DNA of 62,930 nucleotides from Syntrophomonas sp. (GTDB lineage: Bacteria; Bacillota; Syntrophomonadia; Syntrophomonadales; Syntrophomonadaceae): assembly GCA_016841875.1 (NCBI GenBank), contig JAENYG010000003.1, positions 103,121 to 166,050 on the forward strand, in the 5' to 3' direction. Positions 52,539 through 60,603 of the stretch are shown piece by piece; position 1 is the first letter of the stretch, and each line of letters begins with the position of its first letter. A model generated the notes under the pieces. That model was not told the origin of the DNA, searched no databases, and was given only the letters and a program-made list of their open reading frames with translations. A program made the position numbers and the translations under genes.

Positions 52539-53222
52539 ATGAATACGAATATGAATTTCAACGATTTGTTTAAATCAAGTTTCTTAGAAAATATCACGAG
52601 CTTTTCGGCCCTTGACATGGCCATCGCCATGGGGCTTGCCTTTGTTGTAGGGCTTTTTATCTTCTTTGTTTATAAGAAGACCTACACAGGTGTCATGTAT
52701 TCGGCGGGCTTTGGCATTTCGCTCATCGCAATGTCATTGATTACCACATTAGTTATCCTCGCCGTGACCTCCAACATCATTCTGTCACTCGGAATGGTCG
52801 GCGCGCTGTCCATCGTCCGTTTCAGAACGGCCATCAAGGAACCGCTTGACATTGCGTTTTTGTTTTGGTCAATCGCTGTGGGCGTCGTTCTGGGCGCGGG
52901 GCTTTTACCGCTCGCCATACTCGGTTCTGTCTTTATCGGAGTTATCCTCGTGCTGTTTGTCAACAGGAAGAGCGTGGATTCTCCCTATATTCTTGTCATC
53001 AGCAGCGAAGGAGAAAAACAGGAGGATGAAATAATGAGGCAAATCGCCCAGAGCGTGAAAAAGCATTCCGTAAAAGCAAAGACTGTTTCCGATTCCGGCA
53101 TGGAGTTAACGCTTGAGGTTCGCCTGAAAGAAAGTTCCACAAAGTTTGTCGGTGCAATTAAGGCGATCCCCGCCGTGAGAAGCGCGGCGCTTGTTAGCTA
53201 TAACGGCGACTATATGTCATAA
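52539..53222 (+). CDS. DUF4956 membrane protein
   Basis: 227 residues. Four membrane segments (about 25-48, 55-80, 100-120, 122-140) precede a 75-residue cytosolic tail with a ferredoxin-like pattern (SPYILVISSEGEKQEDEIMRQIAQSVKKHSVKAKTV). The conserved DUF4956 centre SLGMVGALSIVRFRTAIKEPLDIAFLFWSIAVG is present. It begins 5 bases after the VTC gene. AAGGAG is very near ATG 52539; ATG 52551 in the same frame is an alternative. DUF4956 proteins pair with VTC and CotH proteins and are thought to be the membrane part of that system; mechanism unknown. Confidence 0.9.
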   Translation: MNTNMNFNDLFKSSFLENITSFSALDMAIAMGLAFVVGLFIFFVYKKTYTGVMYSAGFGISLIAMSLITTLVILAVTSNIILSLGMVGALSIVRFRTAIKEPLDIAFLFWSIAVGVVLGAGLLPLAILGSVFIGVILVLFVNRKSVDSPYILVISSEGEKQEDEIMRQIAQSVKKHSVKAKTVSDSGMELTLEVRLKESSTKFVGAIKAIPAVRSAALVSYNGDYMS

Positions 53223-53237
53223 GGAGGCGAAACCGTC

Positions 53238-55193
53238 ATGATTAAGCACAAATGGATCGGTGCAATCGCGGCGCTGCTCATGGCGGTCGCCGTGCTTGTC
53301 ACAGGTTTTGCATACATGAATCCTTCGGCATTCGTCGGGGTTACGGGAACGGCTGAACCGGCCTATGTTGCGGCCATGGATAAAAATCAGATTATGGATA
53401 TCCAGATCATTGCCGATGAAAAAGAATGGGCAAATATGCTCGAAAATGCAACGGCGGAGGAATATATACCCGCGACGGTTGTTATCAACGGAACCAAAAT
53501 TGATAATGTCGGCATCCGTCCAAAGGGGAACTCCAGTCTGAGCACGGTAGCGCAGGACGATACAACTGACCGTTTCAGCTTTAAAATTGAGTTTGACCAC
53601 TACATCACCGGGCAAACATGGCTGGGGCTTGACAAAATTGTGATTAACAACATGCAGGGCGATGCATCCTATATGAAAGAGTATCTGTCTTACGATATCA
53701 TGGATTATGTCGGCGTTGAGTCTCCGCTGTATGCGTTCGCGGATATTTCGGTCAACGAGGAAGTGTGGGGTTTCTATCTTGCTGTTGAGGGCCTCGATGA
53801 CAGCTACGCCCAGCGCATTTATGGCAACGATCATGGTGAACTGTACAAACCGGAGAGCATGGGAATGCGCGGCGAAGGGAAGATGAACGAGTTTATAAAC
53901 GGTGACGAGAATGCGGAGCAAGCGCAGAACAACCGACAGGCGCAGGAGCAGCCGCAAGCTCCAGCGGTAAACAATGAAAATCCGCAAAATGCAGCAGACA
54001 ACCCCGTAGGCGGGTTTGGCGGCGGAGGAATAGGCGGCATGTCATCAAGCGGCGTATCACTCCAATATATTGATGAAGAATCATCAAGCTACTCATCAAT
54101 TTTTGACAATTCGGTGTTTGATACAACCGAAAAAGATTACAATCGTGTGATAGAAGCGCTTCGAAAACTCTCCAATGGGGAGGATTTGGCAAACACCGTC
54201 GATGTGGAGGCGGTACTGAAATATTTTGCCGCCCACACGGTCGTCGTAAACCTCGACAGCTATATTGCCAATATGGGACATAACTATTATCTGTACGAAG
54301 ACGGCGGGCAGCTGACTATTCTTCCTTGGGACTACAATCTGGCTTTTGGCGGCTTTCAGTCGGGAAGCGCTTCGGATGTCGTCAATTTCCCGATTGACAC
54401 GCCTGTATCAGGCGTAAGCCTTGAAGACAGACCGCTGCTTGGAAAGCTGCTGGAAGTGCCGGAATATATGGAGATGTATCACGGCTATTTGCAGCAAATC
54501 GTCGACGGCTACTTCAACAGCGGCTTGTTTGAACAAACGATGGATTCTATGGATACGTTAATTTCTTCCCATGTAGAAGCCGATCCGACTGCGTTTTACG
54601 ACTATGATGCGTATAAGACAGCGTTTTCCGAGCTAAAAGAACTTGGGCTGCTTCGCGCGGAAAGCATTGAGGGGCAGCTCAACGGTACAATTCCCTCCAC
54701 AAGCGATGGGCAGAGTGCGGATTCGAGCAAACGGGTTGATGCTTCCAGCGTTAATCTCTCTGTGCTCGGCGACATGGGCGGCGGCATGGGCGGCGGCGCA
54801 GATCGGGGAGCGGGAGGTATGGGCGGAATGCAGGGTGCTGACATGGAAACGATGCAAAAAGCCATGGAAATCATCCAGTCCGCAGGCGAAAATGAGCTAA
54901 GCGAAGAGCAGCTTGCCCAGCTCAAAGATCTTGGCTTAACCGACGAACAGATAGCGCAGTTCAAAAATATGACACGAGGCGGTTTCGGCGGTATGGGCGG
55001 GCGGCTCCCGGGAAACGCGCAGGGCGGTGGAAATAACGTAACTGCCGGGCAAAATCCTGGCTTTGAAAATCCAGCGTCGGTCATAACATCGGGATTCGAT
55101 GTAACCGCATGGTTGTTTGTCGGAGGTTGTACAATTCTTCTTTTGGCAGGATTGTCGTTTGTGGTTTTGTTTAAAAGAAGGCGTGGTGCGTAA
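53238..55193 (+). CDS. CotH kinase family protein, membrane-anchored
   Basis: 651 residues. ATG follows AAGGAGGCG. Signal/anchor segment at 6-27; CotH domain about 45-470 with IGIRPKGNSSL-type entry (VGIRPKGNSSLSTVAQDD), KIVINNMQGDASYMKEYLSYDIM, LYKPESMGMRGEGK, and the metal-binding LPWDYNLAFGGF near 360. Two Gly/Met-rich low-complexity stretches interrupt it (about 215-275 and 510-610). A C-terminal membrane helix (AWLFVGGCTILLLAGLSFVVLF) ends in RRRGA. CotH of Bacillus phosphorylates spore-coat proteins; this anchored form with VTC/DUF4956 partners probably acts on surface proteins. Last gene of its operon. Confidence 0.92.
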   Translation: MIKHKWIGAIAALLMAVAVLVTGFAYMNPSAFVGVTGTAEPAYVAAMDKNQIMDIQIIADEKEWANMLENATAEEYIPATVVINGTKIDNVGIRPKGNSSLSTVAQDDTTDRFSFKIEFDHYITGQTWLGLDKIVINNMQGDASYMKEYLSYDIMDYVGVESPLYAFADISVNEEVWGFYLAVEGLDDSYAQRIYGNDHGELYKPESMGMRGEGKMNEFINGDENAEQAQNNRQAQEQPQAPAVNNENPQNAADNPVGGFGGGGIGGMSSSGVSLQYIDEESSSYSSIFDNSVFDTTEKDYNRVIEALRKLSNGEDLANTVDVEAVLKYFAAHTVVVNLDSYIANMGHNYYLYEDGGQLTILPWDYNLAFGGFQSGSASDVVNFPIDTPVSGVSLEDRPLLGKLLEVPEYMEMYHGYLQQIVDGYFNSGLFEQTMDSMDTLISSHVEADPTAFYDYDAYKTAFSELKELGLLRAESIEGQLNGTIPSTSDGQSADSSKRVDASSVNLSVLGDMGGGMGGGADRGAGGMGGMQGADMETMQKAMEIIQSAGENELSEEQLAQLKDLGLTDEQIAQFKNMTRGGFGGMGGRLPGNAQGGGNNVTAGQNPGFENPASVITSGFDVTAWLFVGGCTILLLAGLSFVVLFKRRRGA

Positions 55194-55198
55194 TCAAG

Positions 55199-55240
55199 CG
55201 AGCCGATCAGGTTAAGTTTCCTGTTCGGCTCGTTAAATTA
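55199..55240 (+). terminator. Terminator of the VTC-DUF4956-CotH operon
   Basis: CGAGCCGATCAGG (55199-55211) pairs with CCTGTTCGGCTCG (55220-55232), one mismatch, followed by TTAAATTATT, just after the CotH stop codon. Confidence 0.75.
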
Positions 55241-55568
55241 TTGAGTTGCGTGCAAATGACCAAATCTTCTTCTCTTCTGTTCTTGGGAAGAGGCCGGGAG
55301 TGCGAGGACAGCACCCTCACAAAAACTTCTGACAAGCATCGGGCCAGCGGAGCCGATTTCGCCGTAGATTGAAGCTGCGGCAAAAATCCGGCCTATCAAT
55401 GGTTTATCGTTGATACAATGCCATGTTGGGTACTGCGAAATTCGGGCCTTCATTGTAAAGATACCGTATATATGAACGGAAGGGGTTAGGGATAAGCGTT
55501 TTTCTGTATATAGTACCGATGATTCAGAAGCCCTACTATAGCTTATCAAAGAATTGGGGGGAGTTTAT
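55241..55568. other. Intergenic region, no supported gene
   Basis: A minus-strand frame (55238-55549, containing MLVRSFCEGAVLALPASSQEQ) is open but has no ribosome site and begins inside the terminator. It looks like repeated noncoding sequence or a remnant and is not called as a gene. Confidence 0.3.
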
Positions 55569-56009
55569 TTGCCAAAGAAATCAATTCTGACACTAATTTC
55601 ATCAATTTTATTTATGCTAATCTTCTTCACTGGATGCAGCAGTGAAAATACCCAAGATAAAATTAATGATGGATTAAATGTTTATAATTGGAGTTCAGCA
55701 TTAGGTTCGGTTAGCGAAACTGATTTAGATAAAACCAGATTGTCTTATTCAATCAATTTAACTAATGAAAGTAACAAGAATATCTTCATAAAATCCATTC
55801 AACCCTCAATCAATGAATCATTAAAAGATAAGATTTTAAGCGAAGAAATATTGCTTACTGTAAATAAAGAGGTAAAACCCAAGGAGACTATTCAGATCGA
55901 TGGCGAAATTATTCTTGATACAAAAGGATCAACAAAATCGGATTTAGATAAACTTAGTCTATTTATTACGGATATTAGGGTCACTTCAGAGGAAACTATA
56001 AAATTGTAA
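55569..56009 (+). CDS. Small lipoprotein, unknown function
   Basis: 146 residues from TTG 55569, 5 bases after GGGGGAG. A lipoprotein signal (KKSILTLISSILFMLIF) ends in lipobox FFTGC with Cys near 21. The mature part (about 125 residues) is beta-rich and polar: TRLSYSINLTNESNKNIFIK, a segment typical of small Ig-like or FxLYD-type domains that ends KETIQIDGEIILDTKG. It would be tethered outside the membrane. No operon partner is obvious; the next gene starts 69 bases on in the same direction. Confidence 0.78.
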   Translation: MPKKSILTLISSILFMLIFFTGCSSENTQDKINDGLNVYNWSSALGSVSETDLDKTRLSYSINLTNESNKNIFIKSIQPSINESLKDKILSEEILLTVNKEVKPKETIQIDGEIILDTKGSTKSDLDKLSLFITDIRVTSEETIKL

Positions 56010-56078
56010 TTATTGCGTGTAATAATAAGGCCCCGGTATGAGATAATAGGAATTAGCAAGACAGGGGAGTGGTTATAA

Positions 56079-56396
56079 ATGATAAAGGTCTTCGTGTATG
56101 GCACCTTTACGAGAGGTGGTCGTTATCATCAATATTGTCTGCAGGGAAAGAAATTCCTGGGTAAAGGTTTTATCGAGGGATACACAAAATATATCCTGGG
56201 TGGCTTGCACGGTATCCTTCCTGAAAAGGGGAAACGTGTGCAGGGCGAAGTGTATGAAATTGACCCGGCGACGCTTACCAGACTAGACTTTATTATGAAT
56301 AATGGACCTGCCTTTACCAGAAGGATTGTTGACGTGGAACTGGAAAACGACGAGACTTTACAGGCTGAAGTTTATATCTGGAACGGATCAGTTTAG
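56079..56396 (+). CDS. Gamma-glutamylcyclotransferase-like (AIG2/YtfP family) protein
   Basis: 105 residues. MIKVFVYGTFTRGGRYHQYCLQG is the substrate-binding YGTL/YGSL loop of the family, then FLGKGFIEGYTKYILGG, GEVYEIDPATLTRLD and the C-terminal AEVYIWNG. ATG follows ACAGGGGAG. Relatives cyclise gamma-glutamyl amines to 5-oxoproline; the catalytic Glu of the family should lie in the segment after LTRLDFI, which here reads MNNGPAFTRR and seems to lack a clear Glu, so activity is doubtful. Cytosolic and possibly co-transcribed with the lipoprotein gene. Confidence 0.8.
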   Translation: MIKVFVYGTFTRGGRYHQYCLQGKKFLGKGFIEGYTKYILGGLHGILPEKGKRVQGEVYEIDPATLTRLDFIMNNGPAFTRRIVDVELENDETLQAEVYIWNGSV

Positions 56397-56446
56397 CAAG
56401 GGCTGCTTTGGAAGCAAGCAGAACCATATTTCTTGCTGCAATCAGA

Positions 56447-56628
56447 CTATGCTTTCAACCTGGCAGTAGCCTTGACCCCGACCCTTAAAGTCTCAACATA
56501 GTCAATACTGAATTTCTTGACCCGGTACAGTACAGCTATATCCCCAGAGGCATATCCTTCTTCATCATGCAGTCTTATAATCTCGCTGATAATGACGCTC
56601 CAGGATACTGACCATAAATTATAGAAAC
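56447..56628 (-). pseudogene. Remnant of a UvrD/PcrA-like helicase
   Basis: A minus-strand frame ending at TAG 56447 reads SEIIRLHDEEGYASGDIAVLYRV, then KKFSIDYVETL. This is the helicase domain 2A motif of UvrD/PcrA proteins (EIxxLheeeGxxxsDIAVLyR). Nothing upstream or downstream extends it: it stops after about 20 more residues and is preceded by intron sequence. The presence of IAVLYR is good evidence for the family; the rest of the gene is deleted. Confidence 0.55.
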
Positions 56629-56783
56629 AGTCGGGCCGGAGATTTGCTGCCGACTTCCTTCAGCCTGTACCCGTAATGGTGATTCTGAGTCACCGCAGAC
56701 ACCCTTGTCTTAAACTAACGGTTACTGCTACCTTCACCGTTCGGGACTTTCACCCTATAGTCAGCGCCCAAGGCCGGGCGCGC
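56629..56783 (-). ncRNA. 5' fragment of a group II intron
   Basis: On the minus strand, starting near 56783 with GCGCGCCCGGCCTTGGGCGC, then CTATAGGGTGAAAGTCCCGA, GTAGCAGTAACCGTTAG, CAAGGGTGTC, GAAGGAAGTCGGC and CAAATCTCCGGCC. This is the well-conserved first ~155 bases (domain I) of bacterial group II introns, usually GTGCGCCCGGC at the 5' splice site; here the second base is C. Domains II-VI and the reverse transcriptase gene are missing, so the intron cannot splice. It ends against the helicase remnant. Confidence 0.8.
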
Positions 56784-57226
56784 TAAAGTAATGGATAGCC
56801 TAGTAAGCAGATTATCAAGTAATCAATATGCAAAAGTTTCATTTTAACATATTGTATTTTCTAATAAATTTACTTCTAGCATTAATAAATACTTTGTTAT
56901 AGAATATTAATAATTATGGTCTGACCATCAGGACACCTGCTTATTTGGGATGAGGTTATTATTTGTGTCAAGACTGTCTTTTTGTAAATACTTTAATATT
57001 ATTGCCAGCAGCTTTGGAAGTGGGAAAAGTGAGTATTAGATAAATCTTGCAAACCCTCAACTTTTCTGAACTGGGAAAGGAATTGTTTGCCTGGCGCTGC
57101 TGCTCCAGGCATTTACCGCCAGGTGATGAAAGCTGCGGCTATAATCTTTTGACGCTGGTCAATCCTTTTCGCCCCTATACCAGAAGTATAGATGGCATAA
57201 GTATCACGGAAGAATGGAGGATCAAT
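56784..57226. other. Leader of the oxidoreductase operon
   Basis: 443 bases upstream of the gamma-subunit start. Seen: the TGGTCTGACCA palindrome (56917-56927), a hairpin TGCCTGG/CCAGGCA (57088-57094 and 57105-57111), and an open frame from 57047 lacking its own ribosome site. A -35-like TTGTTA (56894) is present, without a clear -10. Confidence 0.4.
56917..56927. promoter_or_regulatory. GntR/FadR-type palindrome upstream of the oxidoreductase operon
   Basis: TGGTCTGACCA is a perfect 5-bp-arm palindrome matching the TGGTNNNACCA core recognised by PdhR/LldR-type GntR regulators of pyruvate and lactate metabolism. Confidence 0.4.
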
Positions 57227-57784
57227 ATGTTAGAAATGAGAATCAACGGGTTTGGCGGGCAGGGCTCCGTTACCCTGGCTCATTTATTAGCGCAGGCTGC
57301 GCTGGAAAACGGTGAGCAGGGGCAAGCTTTGCCTTTCTTTGGTGTGGAACGCCGCGGAGCTCCGGTCCGGGCAGCAGTGCGCATGTCTCCCACCACTATC
57401 CACGCGCACAGTCAATGCGAACTGCCGGATTATGTGGTGGTGATGAGCGAAAAGCTCACCGAAGCGGCGGTCAGTGAAGGCATTTCTGAGATCGGCACCG
57501 TGATCATCAATGCTCCCCACGCCGTAGCCGTACAGAAGTACCCTACCTGGCACGTGGACGCCGACGCTATCGCCCACGAAGCCGGATTATTTTCGGCCGA
57601 CGGACCCTTAATCAATATTCCACTGTTTGGTGCGGTATGCCGGGTGCTAAACATCCCACAAAATATTATGGAACAAACCATCATGAATAAATGGCCGGGC
57701 AACGGCGAACGCAATCTGGATGCCGCTGGCAAGGCTTATAACACCGTAACGCAGATTAGCGTGAAGCGCGCTGTTAGCGCATAG
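57227..57784 (+). CDS. porG: 2-oxoacid:ferredoxin oxidoreductase, gamma subunit
   Basis: 185 residues from ATG 57227, 6 bases after GGAGG (the frame is open 60 codons upstream but without a ribosome site). MRINGFGGQGSVTLAHLLAQAAL is the nucleotide/CoA-side loop of the family, followed by FFGVERRGAPVRAAVRMS near 44-61 and PLFGAVCRVLNIP. The gamma subunit binds CoA at the interface of the four-subunit enzyme. First gene of the gamma-delta-alpha-beta operon. Small-subunit POR versus VOR/KOR cannot be resolved from this subunit alone. Confidence 0.93.
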   Translation: MLEMRINGFGGQGSVTLAHLLAQAALENGEQGQALPFFGVERRGAPVRAAVRMSPTTIHAHSQCELPDYVVVMSEKLTEAAVSEGISEIGTVIINAPHAVAVQKYPTWHVDADAIAHEAGLFSADGPLINIPLFGAVCRVLNIPQNIMEQTIMNKWPGNGERNLDAAGKAYNTVTQISVKRAVSA

Positions 57785-57822
57785 CGCGCCCTTATTTGTA
57801 TTAGCGAAAGGAATGTAAATAA

Positions 57823-58083
57823 ATGCAATCAGTTACTAAAGCCTACCGGCCAATTTCCTGGCCGATGAAGGGATCCGGCGGTGACACCGGTTCCTGGCGA
57901 ACGCACCGTCCGGTCGTTGACCATCAGATATGCAATAAATGCCAATTTTGCTGGGTATATTGTCCGGAAGCGGTCATTGACCGCAATGAAATTACTATTG
58001 ATTACACTTACTGTAAGGGCTGCGGCGTATGCGCCGTAGAATGCCCCACCGGCGCAATCACCATGGTAAAGGAGGATGAGTAG
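57823..58083 (+). CDS. porD: 2-oxoacid:ferredoxin oxidoreductase, delta (ferredoxin) subunit
   Basis: 86 residues with two [4Fe-4S] clusters: CNKCQFCWVYCPEAV near 43-57 and CKGCGVCAVECPTGAI near 64-79. It carries electrons from the TPP/iron-sulfur core to external ferredoxin. An N-terminal 40-residue extension contains WPMKGSGGDTGSWRTHRPVVD, typical of PorD. ATG follows GAAAGGAATG. It lies between gamma and alpha genes, the normal order for archaeal and clostridial POR. Confidence 0.95.
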   Translation: MQSVTKAYRPISWPMKGSGGDTGSWRTHRPVVDHQICNKCQFCWVYCPEAVIDRNEITIDYTYCKGCGVCAVECPTGAITMVKEDE

Positions 58084-58087
58084 CAGT

Positions 58088-59218
58088 ATGAAAGCAGCGC
58101 AAGTTATAATGGATACCGGCACCCATGCCGCCGCGCTGGCCGTGAAAAGCGCCCGGGTGGACGTAATACCCGGCTACCCCATCACTCCTCAAACCAGCAT
58201 TATGGAAGCGATAGCTGGCATGGTTGAAAATGGCGAGCTGAACGCCCGCTTCATTCCGGTGGAAGGCGAACACAGCGTTCTGGCCGCTGCCGTGGCCGCA
58301 TCCGCTGCCGGCGCCCGCGTTTTCACGGCCACCTCGGCCAACGGCCTGCTGTATATGCACGAAGTTTTACATATGGCTTCCGGTGGACGTTTGCCGGTGG
58401 TAATGTGCAACGTCAACCGCGGTGTTTTTGCTCCCTGGACCCTGTGGGCCGATCATCAGGACTCATTTGCCCAGCGCGATACCGGCTGGATTCAATATCA
58501 TTGCTCCTCCAATCAGGAGGTATTCAACACCATTTTGCAGGCCTTCCGCGTGGCCGAACAGATCAACATCCCTGTGATGGTCAACTTTGACGGCTTTGCC
58601 ATCTCCCATTGTCTGATGCCCCTCACCCTGCCGCCCCAGGAGGATATTGACCGTTTCCTGCCCCCGCATAAACCAGAATGGCGGCTCGACCCGGCTAATC
58701 CCTCTTCCTTCAGCAATGTGACCATGGCGGCCGAATACGCAACTTTCCGCCAGTTGCTGTCCGACGATATCATGGCCTCCATCCCGATGGTAAAGCAGGC
58801 TGCGCAGGAATATAAGGAGATCACCGGCATGTGGGATGGCGACACCATCGACACCTATCGGCTGGAAGACGCCGAAGTGGTAGCCTTTGCTGTCAACAGT
58901 ATGGCGGCGGAATTAAGACTTTCTATCGATATGCTTCGCGAGCAGGGTATCAAAGCCGGCCTGTTACGGCCGCGCCTGTATCTGCCTTTCCCGACCGAGG
59001 ATATCATCAGCGCACTGCCAAAAAATGCGCAGGTGATGGTACTGGATCGCAACTATAACTACGGCCACCCCGGCGGCATTTTGGCTTCAGAGCTGAAAAG
59101 CGTGCTATATGGCCGACGCAACGACATCACGGTTAAAAACCGGGTAATGGGCATTGGAGGCATCGATCTGACCCGCCGCTTCATGGCCTCCGAGATTCGT
59201 GCCATGATGGATGAATAA
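58088..59218 (+). CDS. porA: 2-oxoacid:ferredoxin oxidoreductase, alpha subunit
   Basis: 376 residues from ATG 58088, 12 bases after AAAGGAGG; an ATG at 58076 abuts that site. Features: DVIPGYPITPQTSIMEAIA near 22-40, PVEGEHSVLAAAVAASAAGARVFTATSANGLLYMHEV (pyrimidine-binding Glu in EGEHS), ALPIVMCNVNR-type segment (LPVVMCNVNRGVFAPW) and DHQDSFAQRDTGWIQ. It forms the catalytic heterodimer core with beta and decarboxylates pyruvate or another 2-oxoacid to acyl-CoA. Anaerobic carbon entry or, reversed, pyruvate synthesis from acetyl-CoA. Subunit length is in the PorA range. Confidence 0.93.
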   Translation: MKAAQVIMDTGTHAAALAVKSARVDVIPGYPITPQTSIMEAIAGMVENGELNARFIPVEGEHSVLAAAVAASAAGARVFTATSANGLLYMHEVLHMASGGRLPVVMCNVNRGVFAPWTLWADHQDSFAQRDTGWIQYHCSSNQEVFNTILQAFRVAEQINIPVMVNFDGFAISHCLMPLTLPPQEDIDRFLPPHKPEWRLDPANPSSFSNVTMAAEYATFRQLLSDDIMASIPMVKQAAQEYKEITGMWDGDTIDTYRLEDAEVVAFAVNSMAAELRLSIDMLREQGIKAGLLRPRLYLPFPTEDIISALPKNAQVMVLDRNYNYGHPGGILASELKSVLYGRRNDITVKNRVMGIGGIDLTRRFMASEIRAMMDE

Positions 59219-59252
59219 ATAAGATAGACCATGAAAGGAATGGATATAAGAT

Positions 59253-60191
59253 ATGGCTACCAGTATTAAAAAATTACCGGATATTGAGCAGGTTTTAAGC
59301 GGCAACGGGGCCTGCGGCGGCTGCCCCGCCACAATGGCGCTGCGCATCGTGGGCAAGGCTTTGGGGCCAAATGCCATCATGCTGCTGACCCCCTCCTGCT
59401 CAGTAGCCAGCATGGGCATGACCCCCAAGCTGGGCTACAACTGGCCGTGTATTAATATAACCTTCGCGAGCGCTGGCTCATCTGCCTCGGGTATTACCCA
59501 CGCAGTTGAAATAATGAAGGAAAAGGACCGCCTGCAGGGCGAGCTGCCTACCGTATTCAGCTGGGTGGGCGATGGCGGCACCTATGATATCGGCTTCCAG
59601 GCGCTTTCAGCCGCAGCCGAGCGCAACGATAATATGATTCACTTTTGTTATAACAACGAAGCCTACAGCAACACCGGTGTGCAGCGCAGCGGTGCTACGC
59701 CGCGCGGCACCTTCACTACCACCACTCCCACAGGCAAGCGCCAGCCCAAGAAAAACATGCCCCTGCTGATGCTGGAGCATAATATTCCCTACGTAGCTAC
59801 CGCCACCGTGGCTTACCCCGGTGACCTGTACGACAAGGTGGTAAAAGCTAAAAACATCCAGGGCATGAAATATATCGAAATTCTGGCCCCCTGCTATTTA
59901 GGCTGGCAGTTCGATATGCCCGAAACCGTGCAGATGAGCCGTATGGCTGTTCGCAGCGGTGCCTGGTTGTTATGGGAAGCAGAAAATGGCAAGATCAACT
60001 TTAATAACCCCAGTTCGCAAATCATCAGCGGCAAAAAAGAAGCTGAACCGGTGGATGAATATGTAATGAAGCAGGGTCGCTTCAACCGCCTGCTTAAAGG
60101 CCCTGACGCTGCACAGCGCATCGCCGAAATTCAAGGCGACATCGATCGCGAGATCGCTTTTATGCGGGAACGGGCGAAGATCACGATTTAG
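59253..60191 (+). CDS. porB: 2-oxoacid:ferredoxin oxidoreductase, beta subunit (TPP-binding)
   Basis: 312 residues. ATG follows GAAAGGAATGG. The TPP site WVGDGGTYDIGFQALSAAAERNDN (GDGG...N) is near 103-126, preceded by a CGGCPATMAL Cys pair (about 21-30) and CSVASMGMTPKLGYNW that ligate the proximal [4Fe-4S] cluster. Other motifs: FCYNNEAYSNTGVQRSGATP and YVATATVAYPGDLY. It completes the four-subunit enzyme. A pyruvate or general 2-oxoacid substrate is consistent with all four subunits; the order supports POR. Confidence 0.93.
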   Translation: MATSIKKLPDIEQVLSGNGACGGCPATMALRIVGKALGPNAIMLLTPSCSVASMGMTPKLGYNWPCINITFASAGSSASGITHAVEIMKEKDRLQGELPTVFSWVGDGGTYDIGFQALSAAAERNDNMIHFCYNNEAYSNTGVQRSGATPRGTFTTTTPTGKRQPKKNMPLLMLEHNIPYVATATVAYPGDLYDKVVKAKNIQGMKYIEILAPCYLGWQFDMPETVQMSRMAVRSGAWLLWEAENGKINFNNPSSQIISGKKEAEPVDEYVMKQGRFNRLLKGPDAAQRIAEIQGDIDREIAFMRERAKITI

Positions 60192-60229
60192 TTTTCACTA
60201 CAGTTTTTACTAGCCCTTCATAGTCATGA

Positions 60230-60249
60230 CCACCGGTGGTAACCGGTGG
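60230..60249 (+). other. Palindromic hairpin after the oxidoreductase operon
   Basis: CCACCGG (60230-60236) and CCGGTGG (60243-60249) form a strong short stem without a T run; possible transcript stabiliser. Confidence 0.35.
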
Positions 60250-60324
60250 CATGCACACGCCCTATCAGGACATAATACCAGTATTTCCTTAATGCACACT
60301 GGAAGTCCGCCAACCATATAGTAT

Positions 60325-60603
60325 CTATAAGCTGCCCCATAAAGGGGCAGCTTTAACTACTGGCTTATTGCTTTTTTCATATATAGCCTTTGTTCTTTCA
60401 GCTTGCTTAAGCTCTTCGATAACTGACTGTAACTGCTCAAATTTAATTTCTGCAGGTAACTGTACCGGCGATACCTTGGAACCCCATAGCGCTTCGCTAA
60501 TATCTTCTCCCCGCCTTACTGAAACACCAGCCAGGTACATTTCAATCAAAGCTTCTTCGACCGATCTTTCCCTACGCCTTTATCGTTTGATAATAGCGGT
60601 TTC
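60325..60603 (-). pseudogene. IS256-family transposase fragment
   Basis: The minus frame reads RRRERSVEEALIEMYLAGVSVRRGEDISEALWGSKVSP, characteristic of IS256/mutator transposases; a TAA stands where Tyr is expected just before RRRERS. After KVSP similarity ends and a helical stretch (FEQLQSVIEELKQAERTKAIYE) runs to a stop at 60325, so the fragment is fused to other sequence by a deletion. Only about 35 transposase codons remain and no DDE residue is present. Confidence 0.7.
60329..60356 (+). terminator. Hairpin with T-rich end
   Basis: AAGCTGCCCC (60329-60338) pairs with GGGGCAGCTT (60344-60353); TTAACT follows. It lies about 140 bases after the oxidoreductase operon and also encodes the last residues of the transposase fragment on the other strand. 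Confidence 0.4.

Noticed and set aside
54602-55084. 160-codon Pro/Ser-rich minus-strand frame inside cotH
   Set aside because: It is the mirror of the Gly/Met-rich GC-biased coding repeat of the CotH protein, which suppresses stops on the other strand.
55238-55549. 103-codon minus-strand frame
   Set aside because: TTG start with no ribosome site; it ends inside the CotH operon terminator and matches no known family.
57047-57226. 60-residue N-terminal extension of the gamma subunit
   Set aside because: It lacks a ribosome site at its start, contains no family sequence, and GGAGG precedes the ATG at 57227 where the conserved MRINGFGGQG begins.
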